Of a DNA stretch of 64,000 bases, positions 18,201 through 26,803 are shown in pieces. The notes under the pieces are model-generated. The model was not told the origin of the DNA, made no database searches, and saw only the letters and a program-made list of their open reading frames with translations. Where the stretch lies: the NCBI RefSeq assembly GCF_007828035.1, contig NZ_VITV01000005.1:248001-312000 (forward strand), written 5' to 3'. This stretch comes from Nitrospirillum amazonense (lineage in GTDB: Bacteria; Pseudomonadota; Alphaproteobacteria; Azospirillales; Azospirillaceae). The position numbers and the translations under genes were made by a program. Within the stretch, counting starts at the first letter, position 1. Each line of letters starts with the position of its first letter.

Positions 18201-21200
18201 CCACGGTGGTGGTGACCCTGGTCGTGGTGGCAACGGCGACCGGGGCGTACCACGGCGTGGTCGTGTAAGTCGTCTGGCCCGCTGTACCGAGATTTTGAAT
18301 GCCAACGGCTGTCCCGCCTATGATGGTGCCGGCGTTCGACAGGCTACCGATGCTGCCGGATGAGATGACGCCCGTGGCGCCGCCGCCGATCAGGCCGGTA
18401 TTGCTCAGCGTTCCAACACTGCCCTTGAAGCTGCTCGATGATGTGAATGAGCTGTAGCTGCTGACATAAGAATAGACGTGGCTGTTGATGCCGGCTGTAG
18501 CGCCGGTAAGCGTGCCGGCGTTGTTGAGAACGCCGATGGTGTCGTATAAGCCCACGGCTGCGCCAGAAGCCGTGATCGTGCCGGTGGTGGCGTTGGTCAA
18601 GGTTCCCACCAACGCATCGACGTTGATGGCCGACGCGTGTGTGCCGGCCATGGCGCTGATCAGGCCGGCGTTGGTGATGGTATGGATGGTCCCCTCGGCA
18701 TCGATGGCCGCAATCGTGCCGGTGCCGACAAGCTGACCCCCCGCCTGATTGTCGAGCAACTCCAGCGCGCCTGTTGTAACGCTGCCTGTCGTGTAGCCGT
18801 AAACCGCCAGGGCAGAATAACCAGAAATGACGCCGCTGTTCTTGATGGTTCCGACGTTGACATCGGTGAAGTCAAGAGCCGCCCCACCCGTCGTTGTTCC
18901 AGTCGCCAAGATGGTGCCGGTATTGACGATGGTGTCGATTAGCGGCCGGTTTGTATAACCATAGGAGGCGACGCCGGAGATGCCGGCTAGCATTCCAGAG
19001 ATCAGACCATTGTTCACCAAGGATGTCACGGTGCCCCGTGAGACCTGGACGCCTTCGGCACCCCCTCTGATTGTGGCACCGCCATCGTTGAGGATGGCGG
19101 TGATCGACGGTTCCGGGTAGGTGCTGTCGTAAGAATAGTAGTTGCTCCGGCCCAGGGCGACGCCGGCGTAGCTCGCGCCCTGGATGACGCCGGCGTTGTG
19201 TAACGTGCCGATGGTGCCGCCGCTGGCGGCGATGCCGGTGTAACCCCCGCTAATGACAGCGCCGGCAGCGTTGGTCAGGGTGGGAATGGTGGATGGCAGA
19301 TACAGCGAACCGCAATAGGTTCCAAAACAGCCGGACACACCCGCAATCTCGAGGTCGATGGCGGAAACCGAGCCGGCAATGGTGCCGGCATTCGCCAAGG
19401 TGCCGATGATGCCGCCCGTCAAGCCCAGGCCGCTATTGCCCTGGATCGTGCCCGAAGCGCTATTCGTGAGGCTGGTGATCGACCCGGCCAGGATGCTGGA
19501 CGCGCCGGACGTGTAGCCGAGGTTTATCGCCGCCCCCGTGGTGCCTCGGATCAAGCCGTTGTTCTGAAGGGTGCCGATGGTATCGGATAGGGAGAGGCCA
19601 CCGGCCCCTCCGCTGATTGTGGCGCCAGCGGCGTTGATGAGGGTGCCCATGCCGTGGGCGAGGGTGGTGTAGCCGCTGCCGTAGTAGACCAGGGCGGTGC
19701 CGGCGCCGGACAGAATCGTCCCATCGTTAATCAGGGTGCCGATGCTGCCACCATTGAGGAGGATGCCGTTGTTCCCGCCGTAGATCGTACCGGTACTCTC
19801 ATTGAGCAAGGTGCCGATGGCGGCGGCCGATCCGGAGATGCCCGTTCCTGTGCCATAGTAGTAAGAGCCAACAGTGCCGGCGATGATCAGTCCGGCATTG
19901 TCGATCAGGTCGCTATCGCCGCCGAGTAGGACGCCGTTGTTTTGAGCTTGGATGACACCGCTGGTGCTATTGGTCAGCGTGCCCAGCCGGGACCTGAACT
20001 GTTGTGTCGTGTAAACATAGCTCGAGGTCACCGAATCGAAGACGGTGGTTCCGAGATAGGCGGAAGCGGCATTGATACCGGTGCCCGCCTTGATGGTTCC
20101 GTCATTCTGGATGACGCCGATGGTACTGCCCGTCAGGGCGATGCCGTCGGCAGCGTAGCCGTTGGCGATGATTTGGCCGCCGGCCGTGTTGACCAGGGTT
20201 CCCAGCGTGCCAGCCACATCCGTCCAAGCGGAATTACGATACACCTCATTGGCGCGCAGATCGATGGCGGCGGCGCCATACGTTGAGGTGAAGGCGCTGG
20301 CGGCGGAGATGGTGCCGCTGTTGGTCAGTGCGCCGATGGTGCTCCCGCTGAGGGCCAAGCCATCGGTGAAGCCCGAAATGGTGCCGCCGGCGCGGTTGGT
20401 GATGGCGCCGATGGTGGTGGTGAGCGCGGTCAGCGCGTTCGTTCCGTAGAAGGTTGTCGTGCCCTGCATCAGACCGGCATTGTCGATGGTGGCAATGCTG
20501 CCACTGAGGATCACGTTGCCGAAAATACTGCCGCTAGCAGTATTGATGAAGGTGCTGATCGACCCAGGCGACGCATATGTCTGATAAGTGAAGATCGAAC
20601 CGTTGTAGGTCGGGACATAGCTGCTAAAGCTGCCAACGTTGATAGCGCTGCCATTAAGCCCGCCGTTGGCGATGATCCCGGAATTGATCAGGGTATTGAT
20701 CGTGCTGCCCGTGAAGTCGATTCCGCCGTACCCGGCAATGGTGCCGCCGGCGTTGTTGATCAACGTGTCGACGACAACATTCCGTACCGTGCCGGACACC
20801 GCAGAGGCGACGGCACCAATGACATTGCCGTAATAGGCATAAGATGTCGCGATAGTCCCGCTGTTGGATACGGTGTTGATCGTGGCATTGTTCAACAAAA
20901 CACCCATCCAGCCGCCCTGGATGATGCCACCTGCGTTATTGGCCAGCGTTCCCAAGGCCGCCGGCGTGGACCCGTCCGTCGAACCGTGCAGGCTCAGCAC
21001 AGTGCCTGAGAAGCCCGATACGAGTAGGGCGCCGCTATTGGCGATGCTGCTTAGGGAACCCGACGCATCGACCACCGCGCTGTAGGAGCCGCTGATCGTC
21101 CCACTGTTCGCCAACCCGCCCGATGTAATGCTCACCGGCCCGGAGTTGCCCGTAACGTTGATATCGGCCCGCGCCGGATGTTGCCATGAGGTGGCGAGCG

Positions 21201-21258
21201 CCAGGACGGAGGCGCCAAGCAGCAGGGCCTTGGAACGGGTCGGGGTGGCGGTACGCAT
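15241..21258 (-). CDS. Giant autotransporter adhesin-like protein, copy 2
   Basis: 2005 residues. ATG at 21258 is chosen because AGGAG lies 11 bases upstream and the product then begins with a typical signal peptide (MRTATPTRSKALLLGASVLA, cleavage near HPARA); ATG at 21282 is the alternative. The passenger is built from IGTLxNxGTI-type beta-helix units with many Tyr- and Ser-rich insertions, followed by three 17-residue GGTLTQ/GGTIAL units, a PATR-like segment and the C-terminal beta-barrel ending FRLSW. From about 15241 to 18050 it is almost identical to copy 1, while the N-terminal 1100 or so residues share only the repeat style. The two probably expose different passengers on one conserved translocator. 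Confidence 0.9.
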   Translation of the reverse strand: MRTATPTRSKALLLGASVLALATSWQHPARADINVTGNSGPVSITSGGLANSGTISGSYSAVVDASGSLSSIANSGALLVSGFSGTVLSLHGSTDGSTPAALGTLANNAGGIIQGGWMGVLLNNATINTVSNSGTIATSYAYYGNVIGAVASAVSGTVRNVVVDTLINNAGGTIAGYGGIDFTGSTINTLINSGIIANGGLNGSAINVGSFSSYVPTYNGSIFTYQTYASPGSISTFINTASGSIFGNVILSGSIATIDNAGLMQGTTTFYGTNALTALTTTIGAITNRAGGTISGFTDGLALSGSTIGALTNSGTISAASAFTSTYGAAAIDLRANEVYRNSAWTDVAGTLGTLVNTAGGQIIANGYAADGIALTGSTIGVIQNDGTIKAGTGINAASAYLGTTVFDSVTSSYVYTTQQFRSRLGTLTNSTSGVIQAQNNGVLLGGDSDLIDNAGLIIAGTVGSYYYGTGTGISGSAAAIGTLLNESTGTIYGGNNGILLNGGSIGTLINDGTILSGAGTALVYYGSGYTTLAHGMGTLINAAGATISGGAGGLSLSDTIGTLQNNGLIRGTTGAAINLGYTSGASSILAGSITSLTNSASGTIQGNSGLGLTGGIIGTLANAGTIAGSVSAIDLEIAGVSGCFGTYCGSLYLPSTIPTLTNAAGAVISGGYTGIAASGGTIGTLHNAGVIQGASYAGVALGRSNYYSYDSTYPEPSITAILNDGGATIRGGAEGVQVSRGTVTSLVNNGLISGMLAGISGVASYGYTNRPLIDTIVNTGTILATGTTTGGAALDFTDVNVGTIKNSGVISGYSALAVYGYTTGSVTTGALELLDNQAGGQLVGTGTIAAIDAEGTIHTITNAGLISAMAGTHASAINVDALVGTLTNATTGTITASGAAVGLYDTIGVLNNAGTLTGATAGINSHVYSYVSSYSSFTSSSSFKGSVGTLSNTGLIGGGATGVISSGSIGSLSNAGTIIGGTAVGIQNLGTAGQTTYTTTPWYAPVAVATTTRVTTTVGGAIGTLKNTGVISGGETGLINGLAAGPKTIITYTRDAFSASILSRSTVVSTTGPIGGTIGTLMNSGTILGTATAGIDNGAATAVIGTLVNGGLIQGGQTGIINAGTIGTLTNSGTITGAGAAIRDSGTLGPVTNTGVIAGAIIHTAATDLSITGGSGTVFGTLTGVSGARGTLSSTASNVTLAGNIVLNDSVSVAGHTLVENGGSLVLTAPTTLTGNYAQAGGTLTAVGTGGTVGGLQVSGSASISGATVVLTSQYAYGLTSGASYTIVAAGDAASSYTSVTALAPGYGSTTVTSTVVGGQTDLIISIGASSLAAGGTATIAGGAGVLDQMTGGTLAITGGTPTVGSIAGGTLTQTSGSASLGTVTGGTIALTGGSATLGTISGGTLTQSAGSTIAGTTAVQVQGGSLNLGGTVQAPLAVNGGLVALNGSASGPVTVGSGGTLRGSGVITGAATVAGVLRPGNSPGTLTFTNGLTQAAKSVLSIDIDGTGTGKGAGNYSRVLVTGGSYVIGSGAVLQPNLRGMTGSASNTYTPGLGTDFTIVQAAGGVSGTFAGITQPSSGLLAGTQFTALYGSNAIDLYVTPTYGSLASLGASANQQTMGRVVAGLTGAGNADLGTVLKALYGLPTVGASLDALAQIGGSSQANIVAYSLNRGLAATQVLGQRLAAVRDGVAGGMQGTMQAQLVGRTLYTSMASGDAPVIEDERGAAAGSAPEEGWHFWAQGLGAFTRVDSDGNAAGGHSNTGGGLFGGDRTVAPGVTLGLAGVLLQSTSGGSNETSSYGLSAYGNVDLGDGLFVTGNAGYTYDQYDTARTMGFGGLSRTAFGHTTGDELSAGVTAGYRVRVSNLTLEPQAGIQWLKVGRDGFTETGAGALNLVLQDLDATALQSSVGGRASASWKTDGGTVITPALRAAWLHDFRDRALTSQAALAGTTFAVTGPDTGANALGIGGGLTLQEGNNLNLYANYDGTLRRHETDHVFTAGFRLSW
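17050..17202 (-). repeat. 51-bp tandem repeat array in copy 2 (three units)
   Basis: Three 17-codon units of the same alternating GGTLTQ / GGTIAL type as the ten-unit array of copy 1, flanked by sequence shared by both genes. Confidence 0.75.
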
Positions 21259-21678
21259 GGCGGCAAATGCTCCTGAAAACATGGACAGTGTCGAGAATCG
21301 GTCCAGCGGCGGGATGCGCGCTGGTGGGGAGGTGGATTGCGGAGGAATGCGGGGCTTAGCCCGGCGGCACCGGGCATAAATAAGTCCGGTATGCGCACGC
21401 AATTGGCGCTCGCCGGCGCGCGGCGGAGCTCAGGTTAATGTGACCTGGAACACGCATATCGATTCACAGCCCATCTCTTATACATTTTGGCTGAGACGAT
21501 ATAGCAAATGGATAATTTGTTAATCCATTTTTGCAAATTTAAATGCGTGCAGCTGTGAGCCGCCGGCTGTCAACGGTGCGTCCGGAAGTGAAAATACAAG
21601 TGTAGCGCATCAATTCGGAGGAGAGGGACGCCCCGGGGCATGGAAATGCAGGGCGGTCGAGACTCGGGCGGCCGGACC
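21259..21678. other. AT-rich promoter region upstream of autotransporter copy 2
   Basis: 420 bp between copy 2 and the Nudix gene. The stretch 21470-21550 is markedly AT-rich and holds a perfect dyad, AAATGGAT-N9-ATCCATTT (21506-21530). A TATAAG-like -10 on the minus strand lies at about 21478-21483 without a good -35. It probably carries the regulated promoter of copy 2. No gene seen. Confidence 0.45.
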
Positions 21679-22116
21679 TTAGCTCTCGTCGCTAACCGCC
21701 ACGCTGGCCAGCGACAGCAGGATGCTGACGAGGCCGCCCTCGGCCACCATCAGGGCCGCCTGCGACGGGCTGACCCAGCGGCGTTCGCGCTGGCCTTTTT
21801 CCGGCCAGTCCTCCAGCTCCCGCTCCACCTCAAAAAGGTAGGCGTCCACGGCACAGGGCAGGCGCTTGCCCGTGGGCATGACCTTGTAATAGTGGAAGGT
21901 GCCCAGCGGCTTCTTGTGGATGGTGCCGACCAGTCCCGCCTCTTCGAACGCCTCGTTGGCGGCCACGCCGCGGGCGTTCAGCTTCTTCTCCGGCCAACCC
22001 TTGGGCACCACCCAGCGCCGCGTCTCCCGCGAGGTGATCAGCATCACCTGCAGCTGCCCGTCCTGCACCCGGACGGGAATGGCGGCGTACTGGCGTTCGG
22101 CGGCCTCGCAGCCCAT
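21679..22116 (-). CDS. Nudix hydrolase, diphosphoinositol-polyphosphate-hydrolase-like
   Basis: 145 residues from ATG at 22116 (MGCEAAERQYAAIPVR). The Nudix helix region reads GWPEKKLNARGVAANEAFEE: the EE pair that binds Mg2+ is kept, but the usual Arg before Glu is Asn and the first Glu of the box is Leu. VVPKGWPE followed by a variant box is typical of the small DIPP-like proteobacterial Nudix proteins. Substrate uncertain: a nucleoside polyphosphate or dinucleoside polyphosphate is likely. Upstream open frame to 22260 is not protein-like. Confidence 0.82.
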   Translation of the reverse strand: MGCEAAERQYAAIPVRVQDGQLQVMLITSRETRRWVVPKGWPEKKLNARGVAANEAFEEAGLVGTIHKKPLGTFHYYKVMPTGKRLPCAVDAYLFEVERELEDWPEKGQRERRWVSPSQAALMVAEGGLVSILLSLASVAVSDES

Positions 22117-22453
22117 GGCTGGTTTATCCGAAACGAGAAGGGGGGCGGCGTGGGGCAGGGGGTGGAACCTTGTCGCGAAAGGTGGTGTCGAAAAAAGGTG
22201 GAGGCAACCGCGGTGGCGGGGACGATCCCCTACGATCGTACACCCGCATCCTTGTTTCATATAATCCCTGAACGGTTGCCAAGCCGTAAACGTTTTCAGT
22301 CATCTAAGACCAAAATGTGCGCCGGCGCGCCCATGCGGTCGATAGGACGCCCATTCGGCCTATCCTGACCAGATGGTCAGGGGCGAAAAAGGGGTCGCTT
22401 TTACGGAAGGAAAAGGGGGTGGGGCCGACTCAGGTGCGCTTGACGGAGGTGAT
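22117..22453. other. Intergenic region between Nudix and DUF3108 genes
   Basis: 337 bp containing the Nudix promoter region and a small perfect hairpin CCTGACC-AGAT-GGTCAGG at 22364-22381, which has no following T-run on the minus strand. No gene seen. Confidence 0.35.
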
Positions 22454-23314
22454 TCAGGGCGACGGCGGCAGGACATCGACCTGGACCAGATGGCCGATGA
22501 CATGGGTGAAGAACAGTTCCGCAGCCTCCAGCCGCACCGGCACCACCGGGCCGCCCGGCACCGGCCGGCCGACCCAGAGATCGAAGCCGCGCGGCTTGCC
22601 GTCCGGCGCTGCGGTCCAGAAGTTCTGGCTACCGCGCCCCGCCGGCTGGAAGCCTGCTACCGGCAGGATGGCGACATGGCAGCCGATGGCGTCGCCGTCG
22701 AAGACCGTATAGTCCGACTTTTCGATATGGCGGCGGGGCCGGCTTTCCATCAGCACGTCATAGCGACGCCGGCCATCATAGACGGGCAGGCGGCTGGCGC
22801 AGTCGCCGCCCTCGGCATGGCGGCTGATGGCGACGGCGGCGCTCAGCAGGTCGACGGTGCCGGGGCGCTGGTCCGCCGGCACCGCGGTGGCGTCGTCGGG
22901 CGAGGGCGGTGGCGTCTGGATGAAGGTCACGGCCGTGTCGCGTGTGCCATAGGGGGCGGCATAGCTCAGCGTCGCGTCCCAGCTCTTGTCCCGCAGGGTG
23001 CGCAGGCTGTGGAAGTGGCGCGGGGCGACGCCGTTGACGCCGCCGAGGCGTCCGTCCGCCTCGGCCGCGTAGGACCATTTGATCAAACGGGCCAGCATGT
23101 CGCCGGCCTCGGCTGCCACGGTGACGCGGTAGTCCTGGCCCTTGATCTCCGTCTCCAGCGTCATGCGCCCCATTTTCAGCCCGCCGACATAGACGTCGTA
23201 GCCCAGGCGCAGGTGCTGTGGGGTTTCAGCCGTGTGGGCCGTCAGGGGGCTGGCCAGGGCCGACAGCATCAGCACGGCGGCGCGGACGGCGCGGGGAAGG
23301 GTGATGGTGGTCAT
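22454..23314 (-). CDS. DUF3108 exported protein
   Basis: 286 residues with a signal peptide (hydrophobic segment about 8-24, cleavage around TAHTA). LGYDVYVGGLKMGRM and a following beta-rich domain with LRTLRDKSWDATLSY match the DUF3108 family of periplasmic proteins. Conserved Cys residues sit at DCASRL and IGCHVA and could form a disulfide. Function unknown; the fold is thought to be related to outer-membrane lipoprotein carriers. It precedes yqgE's stop region on the same strand, separated by 57 bp. Confidence 0.75.
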   Translation of the reverse strand: MTTITLPRAVRAAVLMLSALASPLTAHTAETPQHLRLGYDVYVGGLKMGRMTLETEIKGQDYRVTVAAEAGDMLARLIKWSYAAEADGRLGGVNGVAPRHFHSLRTLRDKSWDATLSYAAPYGTRDTAVTFIQTPPPSPDDATAVPADQRPGTVDLLSAAVAISRHAEGGDCASRLPVYDGRRRYDVLMESRPRRHIEKSDYTVFDGDAIGCHVAILPVAGFQPAGRGSQNFWTAAPDGKPRGFDLWVGRPVPGGPVVPVRLEAAELFFTHVIGHLVQVDVLPPSP

Positions 23315-23371
23315 GCCCCCATCCTCAGTTGTGAAGATGGCGGCGGCAAGGCGCGGCGAAAGGAAGGGCCC

Positions 23372-23944
23372 TCAGGCGTGCCCAACCTCGGCCGACAGCA
23401 TGGGCAGGCTGACGCCCAGCTTGGCGATGGCCCGTTCCCACTTGGTGTCCATGTCGTCGTCGAACAGCAAGGTGGGGTCGGCCGGCACGTGGAGCCAGCC
23501 GTTGGCCTGCATCTCCTGGTCCAGCTGCCCTGCCGCCCAGCCGGCATAGCCCAGGGCCAGCAGGCACTGGCGGGGGCCGCGCCCTTCCGTAATGGCGCGC
23601 AGGATGTCAACCGTGGCGGTCAGCGCCACCTCATCCTCCACCCGCAGCGTCCCTTCGCGCTGGTAATCGGTGCTGTGCAGCACGAAGCCGCGGCCCGGTT
23701 CCACCGGTCCGCCGAAATGCACGCGCAGGCGGTCGTCCGGATCACCGCCGTCGATGCCCAACTGCTCCAGCAAGCCACCGGCGTCGATGCCGTCGAACAG
23801 CCGGTTGATCACCAGGCCCATGGCGCCGTCATCGGTATGGGCGCAGACATAGATAACGGTGCGGGCGAAGCGCTCGTCCGGCATGGCGGGCATGGCGACC
23901 AGCAGTTGCCCGGTCAGGAAACGTCGGATGGTGGTGTCCTTCAT
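23372..23944 (-). CDS. YqgE/AlgH family protein
   Basis: 190 residues from ATG at 23944 (MKDTTIRRFLTGQLLVAMP). The family signature is clear: LTGQLLVAMPAMPDERFARTVIYVCAH, GAMGLVINR, FGGPVEPGRGFVLH and ALGYAGWAAGQLDQEM. YqgE/AlgH proteins are small soluble proteins of unresolved function, named for a link to alginate regulation in Pseudomonas. Divergent from the peroxiredoxin gene, with 314 bp between. Confidence 0.92.
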   Translation of the reverse strand: MKDTTIRRFLTGQLLVAMPAMPDERFARTVIYVCAHTDDGAMGLVINRLFDGIDAGGLLEQLGIDGGDPDDRLRVHFGGPVEPGRGFVLHSTDYQREGTLRVEDEVALTATVDILRAITEGRGPRQCLLALGYAGWAAGQLDQEMQANGWLHVPADPTLLFDDDMDTKWERAIAKLGVSLPMLSAEVGHA

Positions 23945-24258
23945 GGGCGGCGCCTTCCCTTGCCACGTCGGCCCCCTCCAGGGGAAGGGACCGCTGAGCA
24001 CCGGCCCACGCGGCCGGCGCTGTCATACTGCCTATCCATGCCGCTCAGCGTAGCATGGCCGAAACGGTCCGTCGCCCCCGTGGGCCGCGCGTGACCGTTC
24101 CTATTCTGGTCATATTGCGCGCCGCCGGCCTGTGACAAGGGGTGGAAAGCCGTTTCCCTTGCCCATCCCGCCCCTGGGACATAGAACCACAGGGCCTGAA
24201 CCATCCAGCACCTCCGGCATTTACGCTCAAGGCCAAACATCAACGGGAGTTCCAGACC
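23945..24258. other. Divergent intergenic region, yqgE / peroxiredoxin
   Basis: 314 bp that should contain two promoters. An imperfect repeat AAGGG...CCCTT around 24136-24160 is the only structure noticed. No recognisable regulator site; nothing else supported. Confidence 0.3.
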
Positions 24259-24741
24259 ATGACCATCCAGGTTGGCGATACCTTCCCCAGCGTCTCCGTG
24301 AAACACCTGACCGATGCCGGCATGCAGGAGACCAGCACCGACGCCCTGCTGAAGGGCAAGAAGGTCGTCCTCTTCGCCGTGCCCGGCGCCTTCACCCCCA
24401 CCTGCTCCGCCAAGCACCTGCCCGGCTTTATCCAGAACGCCGAGGCCCTGAAGGCCAAGGGCGTCGATGCCATCATCTGCCTGGCGGTCAACGACCCCTT
24501 CGTGATGCAGGCCTGGGCCAAGGCCAACGACGTGGGCGACACGGTGTTCATGCTGCCCGACGGCAACGGCACGCTGACCCGTGAACTCGGCCTCACCATG
24601 GATGGCACCGCCTACAACCTGGGCCACCGCAGCCAGCGCTTCGCCCTGATCATCGACGACGGCGTCGTGACCCGGGTGGACGTGGAAAAGCCCGGCGCCT
24701 TCGAGGTGTCCAGCGCCGAGGCGGTGCTGAAGAACTTGTAA
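24259..24741 (+). CDS. Peroxiredoxin, Prx5 type
   Basis: 160 residues from ATG at 24259, with GGGAG eleven bases upstream. The peroxidatic cysteine is C49 in VPGAFTPTCSAKHLPGF, the Prx5 motif; a second cysteine at C74 (IICLAVND) occupies a position seen in glutaredoxin- or glutathione-dependent Prx5 members. Such enzymes reduce hydrogen peroxide and organic peroxides. A long in-frame extension back to 24142 is not protein-like. The gene is monocistronic, next to yqgE. Confidence 0.93.
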   Translation: MTIQVGDTFPSVSVKHLTDAGMQETSTDALLKGKKVVLFAVPGAFTPTCSAKHLPGFIQNAEALKAKGVDAIICLAVNDPFVMQAWAKANDVGDTVFMLPDGNGTLTRELGLTMDGTAYNLGHRSQRFALIIDDGVVTRVDVEKPGAFEVSSAEAVLKNL

Positions 24742-24839
24742 AACCAGCACCATAACGCCAGAAGGCCCGCGCCGGTTCCCAACCCGCGCGGGCCTTCCTT
24801 ATGCCGTGCCGCCCAGGGCCGGCGCTCGAGGCGACCGAA

Positions 24840-25313
24840 CTAACGTCCCCGGGCCTCCGCCAGTCCCTCGCGCGCCAACTGGTCGGCGCGTTCGTTCTCG
24901 GGATGGCCGGCATGGCCGCGCACCCAATGGAACACCACCTCGTGCCGGTCGGCCTGGGCGGACAGCCGCTGCCACAGATCCACGTTCTTCACCGGCTTCT
25001 TGTCTGCGGTCAGCCAGCCCTTGGCCCGCCAGCCGTGGATCCACTTGGTGATGCCGTCGCGCAGGTACTGGCTGTCGGTGTGCAGGTCCACCTTCACCGG
25101 CCGTTTCAGCGTTTCCAGCGCCTGGATGGCGGCCATCAGTTCCATGCGGTTGTTGGTGGTGTCGGGCTCCCCGCCCTTCAGCTCCCGCTCCGTGCCGTTC
25201 CAGCGCAGGATGGCGCCCCAGCCGCCGGGGCCGGGGTTGCCGCTGCAGGCGCCGTCGGTGAAAATCTCCACACGCGGGCTGGGAACCTTCTGGGGGGCGG
25301 GGGTGTCGGTCAC
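24840..25313 (-). CDS. rnhA: Ribonuclease HI
   Basis: 157 residues with all active-site residues of RNase HI: D20 ([12 protein letters not shown]), E58 (NNRMELMAA), D80 (LHTDSQYL), H134 and D144 ([15 protein letters not shown]). It hydrolyses the RNA strand of RNA-DNA hybrids. Its start overlaps the thrB stop (ATGA), the thrB-rnhA arrangement common in alphaproteobacteria. Confidence 0.97.
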   Translation of the reverse strand: MTDTPAPQKVPSPRVEIFTDGACSGNPGPGGWGAILRWNGTERELKGGEPDTTNNRMELMAAIQALETLKRPVKVDLHTDSQYLRDGITKWIHGWRAKGWLTADKKPVKNVDLWQRLSAQADRHEVVFHWVRGHAGHPENERADQLAREGLAEARGR

Positions 25314-26302
25314 GTCAGTTCCTCCGGCGCCAAGCCGTAATCGGCCAGGCCACGGGCCTGCTGGTGGAAGCGCAGCTTGTGCAGGTATTCCAACGGGTCC
25401 TTGCGTTTCACCAGCGCCCCGGCGGGTGTGTTTACCCAGTCATACAGCCGGGTCAGCAGGAAGCGCAGGGCGCTGCCCCGGGCCAGCAGGGGCAGGGACG
25501 CCACCTCCGCCCCCGTCAGCGGCCGCACCTTGGCGTAATTGGCCAGCAGCAGGCGCGACTTGGTGACGTTGAAGGCGCCGTCCGGCTCGAAACACCAGGC
25601 GTTCAGGCAGATGGCTAGGTCGTAGGCCAGCATGTCGCTGCAGGCGAAATAGAAATCGATCAGCCCGGACAAGGCGCCGTCGCGGAAGAAGACGTTATCC
25701 GGGAACAGGTCGGCGTGGATGATGCCCTGCGGCAGGCTGGGGCGACCGTCGCGGCCGGGCCACAAGGATGCCAGGGCGGCCAGCTCATCCGCCAGGGCCG
25801 CCTTCAGGCCGGGCTTCACGCCGTCTGCCCCATCCGCTGTCGCCGCCACCAGGGCGCGCCAGCCGTCCAGCGACAGGCTGTTGGGCCGGGGCGTGGCGTA
25901 GTCGGCCCCGGCCAGGTGCAGCTGGGCCAGGGCAGTGCCCAGGGCGGCGCAATGGTCCGGCAGGATGCGGCGGGGCCACATGCCGGTGAGGAAGGTGACG
26001 ATCACCGCCGGCCGGCCGGCCAGCACGCGCAAGGCCTCGCCATCACGGCCGGGGACCGGCTGGGGACAGACGATGCCGCGCGCCGCCAGATGGCGCATCA
26101 AGCCCAGGAAGAAGGGCAGGTCGGCCGGGTTCACCCGCTTTTCATAGAGGGTGAGGATGTAGGGCCCGTCCGTCGTCACCAGCAGATAGTTGGAGTTCTC
26201 CACCCCCTCGGCGATGCCCTTGCACGAGATCACCTCGCCGATCGCGTAATCGGCGATGAACGCGCGCAGTTCCTCATCGGTGACTTCGGTATAGACGGCC
26301 AT
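25310..26302 (-). CDS. thrB: Homoserine kinase (ThrB, aminoglycoside-phosphotransferase fold)
   Basis: 330 residues from ATG at 26302 ([19 protein letters not shown]). This is the alternative homoserine kinase with the choline/aminoglycoside kinase fold, not the GHMP type. Visible are the N-terminal [13 protein letters not shown] loop, the catalytic loop [13 protein letters not shown] and the metal-binding LIDFYFAC. It phosphorylates homoserine to make the substrate of ThrC. Translationally coupled to rnhA through ATGA. In many alphaproteobacteria ispH lies directly upstream; here psp genes and ogt lie between. Confidence 0.95.
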   Translation of the reverse strand: MAVYTEVTDEELRAFIADYAIGEVISCKGIAEGVENSNYLLVTTDGPYILTLYEKRVNPADLPFFLGLMRHLAARGIVCPQPVPGRDGEALRVLAGRPAVIVTFLTGMWPRRILPDHCAALGTALAQLHLAGADYATPRPNSLSLDGWRALVAATADGADGVKPGLKAALADELAALASLWPGRDGRPSLPQGIIHADLFPDNVFFRDGALSGLIDFYFACSDMLAYDLAICLNAWCFEPDGAFNVTKSRLLLANYAKVRPLTGAEVASLPLLARGSALRFLLTRLYDWVNTPAGALVKRKDPLEYLHKLRFHQQARGLADYGLAPEELT

Positions 26303-26508
26303 GCCTTGCGAGGTAGCGGGATTTCCGGCCGGGGTCAATGGTCGCGGCGGAGCGGACCGCGCCTTTTCCGGCCCGTCGCCAGGAGACGGACGGTGCTGGT
26401 GGCGAGTTCGGCGATTTAGTGGCGAGAATTGTCACGCTGCTGCGGCCCGCCATAGTCGCCAAAAAATTTTATATAGCAAAAACAATGAATTATCGTCCTG
26501 CTCCGAAA

Positions 26509-26525
26509 CTGGCACGGCGGTTGCT
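26509..26525 (+). promoter_or_regulatory. Sigma-54 promoter of the psp operon
   Basis: CTGGCACGGCGGTTGCT fits the sigma-54 consensus YTGGCACG-N4-TTGCW at every fixed position (GG at 26511-26512, GC at 26523-26524 with the standard spacing). Transcription would begin near 26536, about 65 bp before the first ORF. Just upstream lies an AT-rich stretch (26460-26490), as expected for DNA bending by IHF between the promoter and an activator site. PspF-type activators act at such promoters; no activator gene is in the window. Confidence 0.85.
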
Positions 26526-26600
26526 TTTAAGGGGACATGGCCGACACCGCCACCGGCGACCGGCCCTCGAGACAACCGAGCTTCGCTCACGGAGACTGAA

Positions 26601-26747
26601 ATGACCGACCTGACCATGATCGCCGCCACCCGGACCTTCACCGCCCACGCCGGCCACACCCCCCGGGGCCTGGCCGCCGCCATCCGGCACCTGCCGCTGC
26701 TGGCCGTGACCGCCCTGCTGTCGGTCGCCATCCTCAGCCTGTTCTAA
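26601..26747 (+). CDS. 48-residue single-span membrane peptide leading the psp operon
   Basis: An ATG with GGAG six bases upstream opens 48 codons. The product has an amphipathic, histidine-containing N-terminal half (residues 1-30) and one hydrophobic helix (about 31-48) reaching the C-terminus. It is the first ORF after the sigma-54 promoter and 56 bp before pspA. No known family recognised; by position it may be a small inner-membrane partner of PspA/PspC, analogous to (but not homologous with) PspB/PspD peptides. That role is inference. Confidence 0.6.
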   Translation: MTDLTMIAATRTFTAHAGHTPRGLAAAIRHLPLLAVTALLSVAILSLF

Positions 26748-26803
26748 GCGCCTGCCGTCACCGCCTCCGTCCGCCACCGCCTCATCTCTCAAGGACGCCT
26801 GCC

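Noticed and set aside
15001-18363. 1120-codon plus-strand frame opposite autotransporter copy 2
   Set aside because: Same kind of antisense artefact as in copy 1; its similarity to the other one only mirrors the duplication.
22364-22381. CCTGACC/GGTCAGG hairpin as a terminator
   Set aside because: No T-run on the minus strand where it would be needed, and only 7 bp; left as an unexplained small palindrome.
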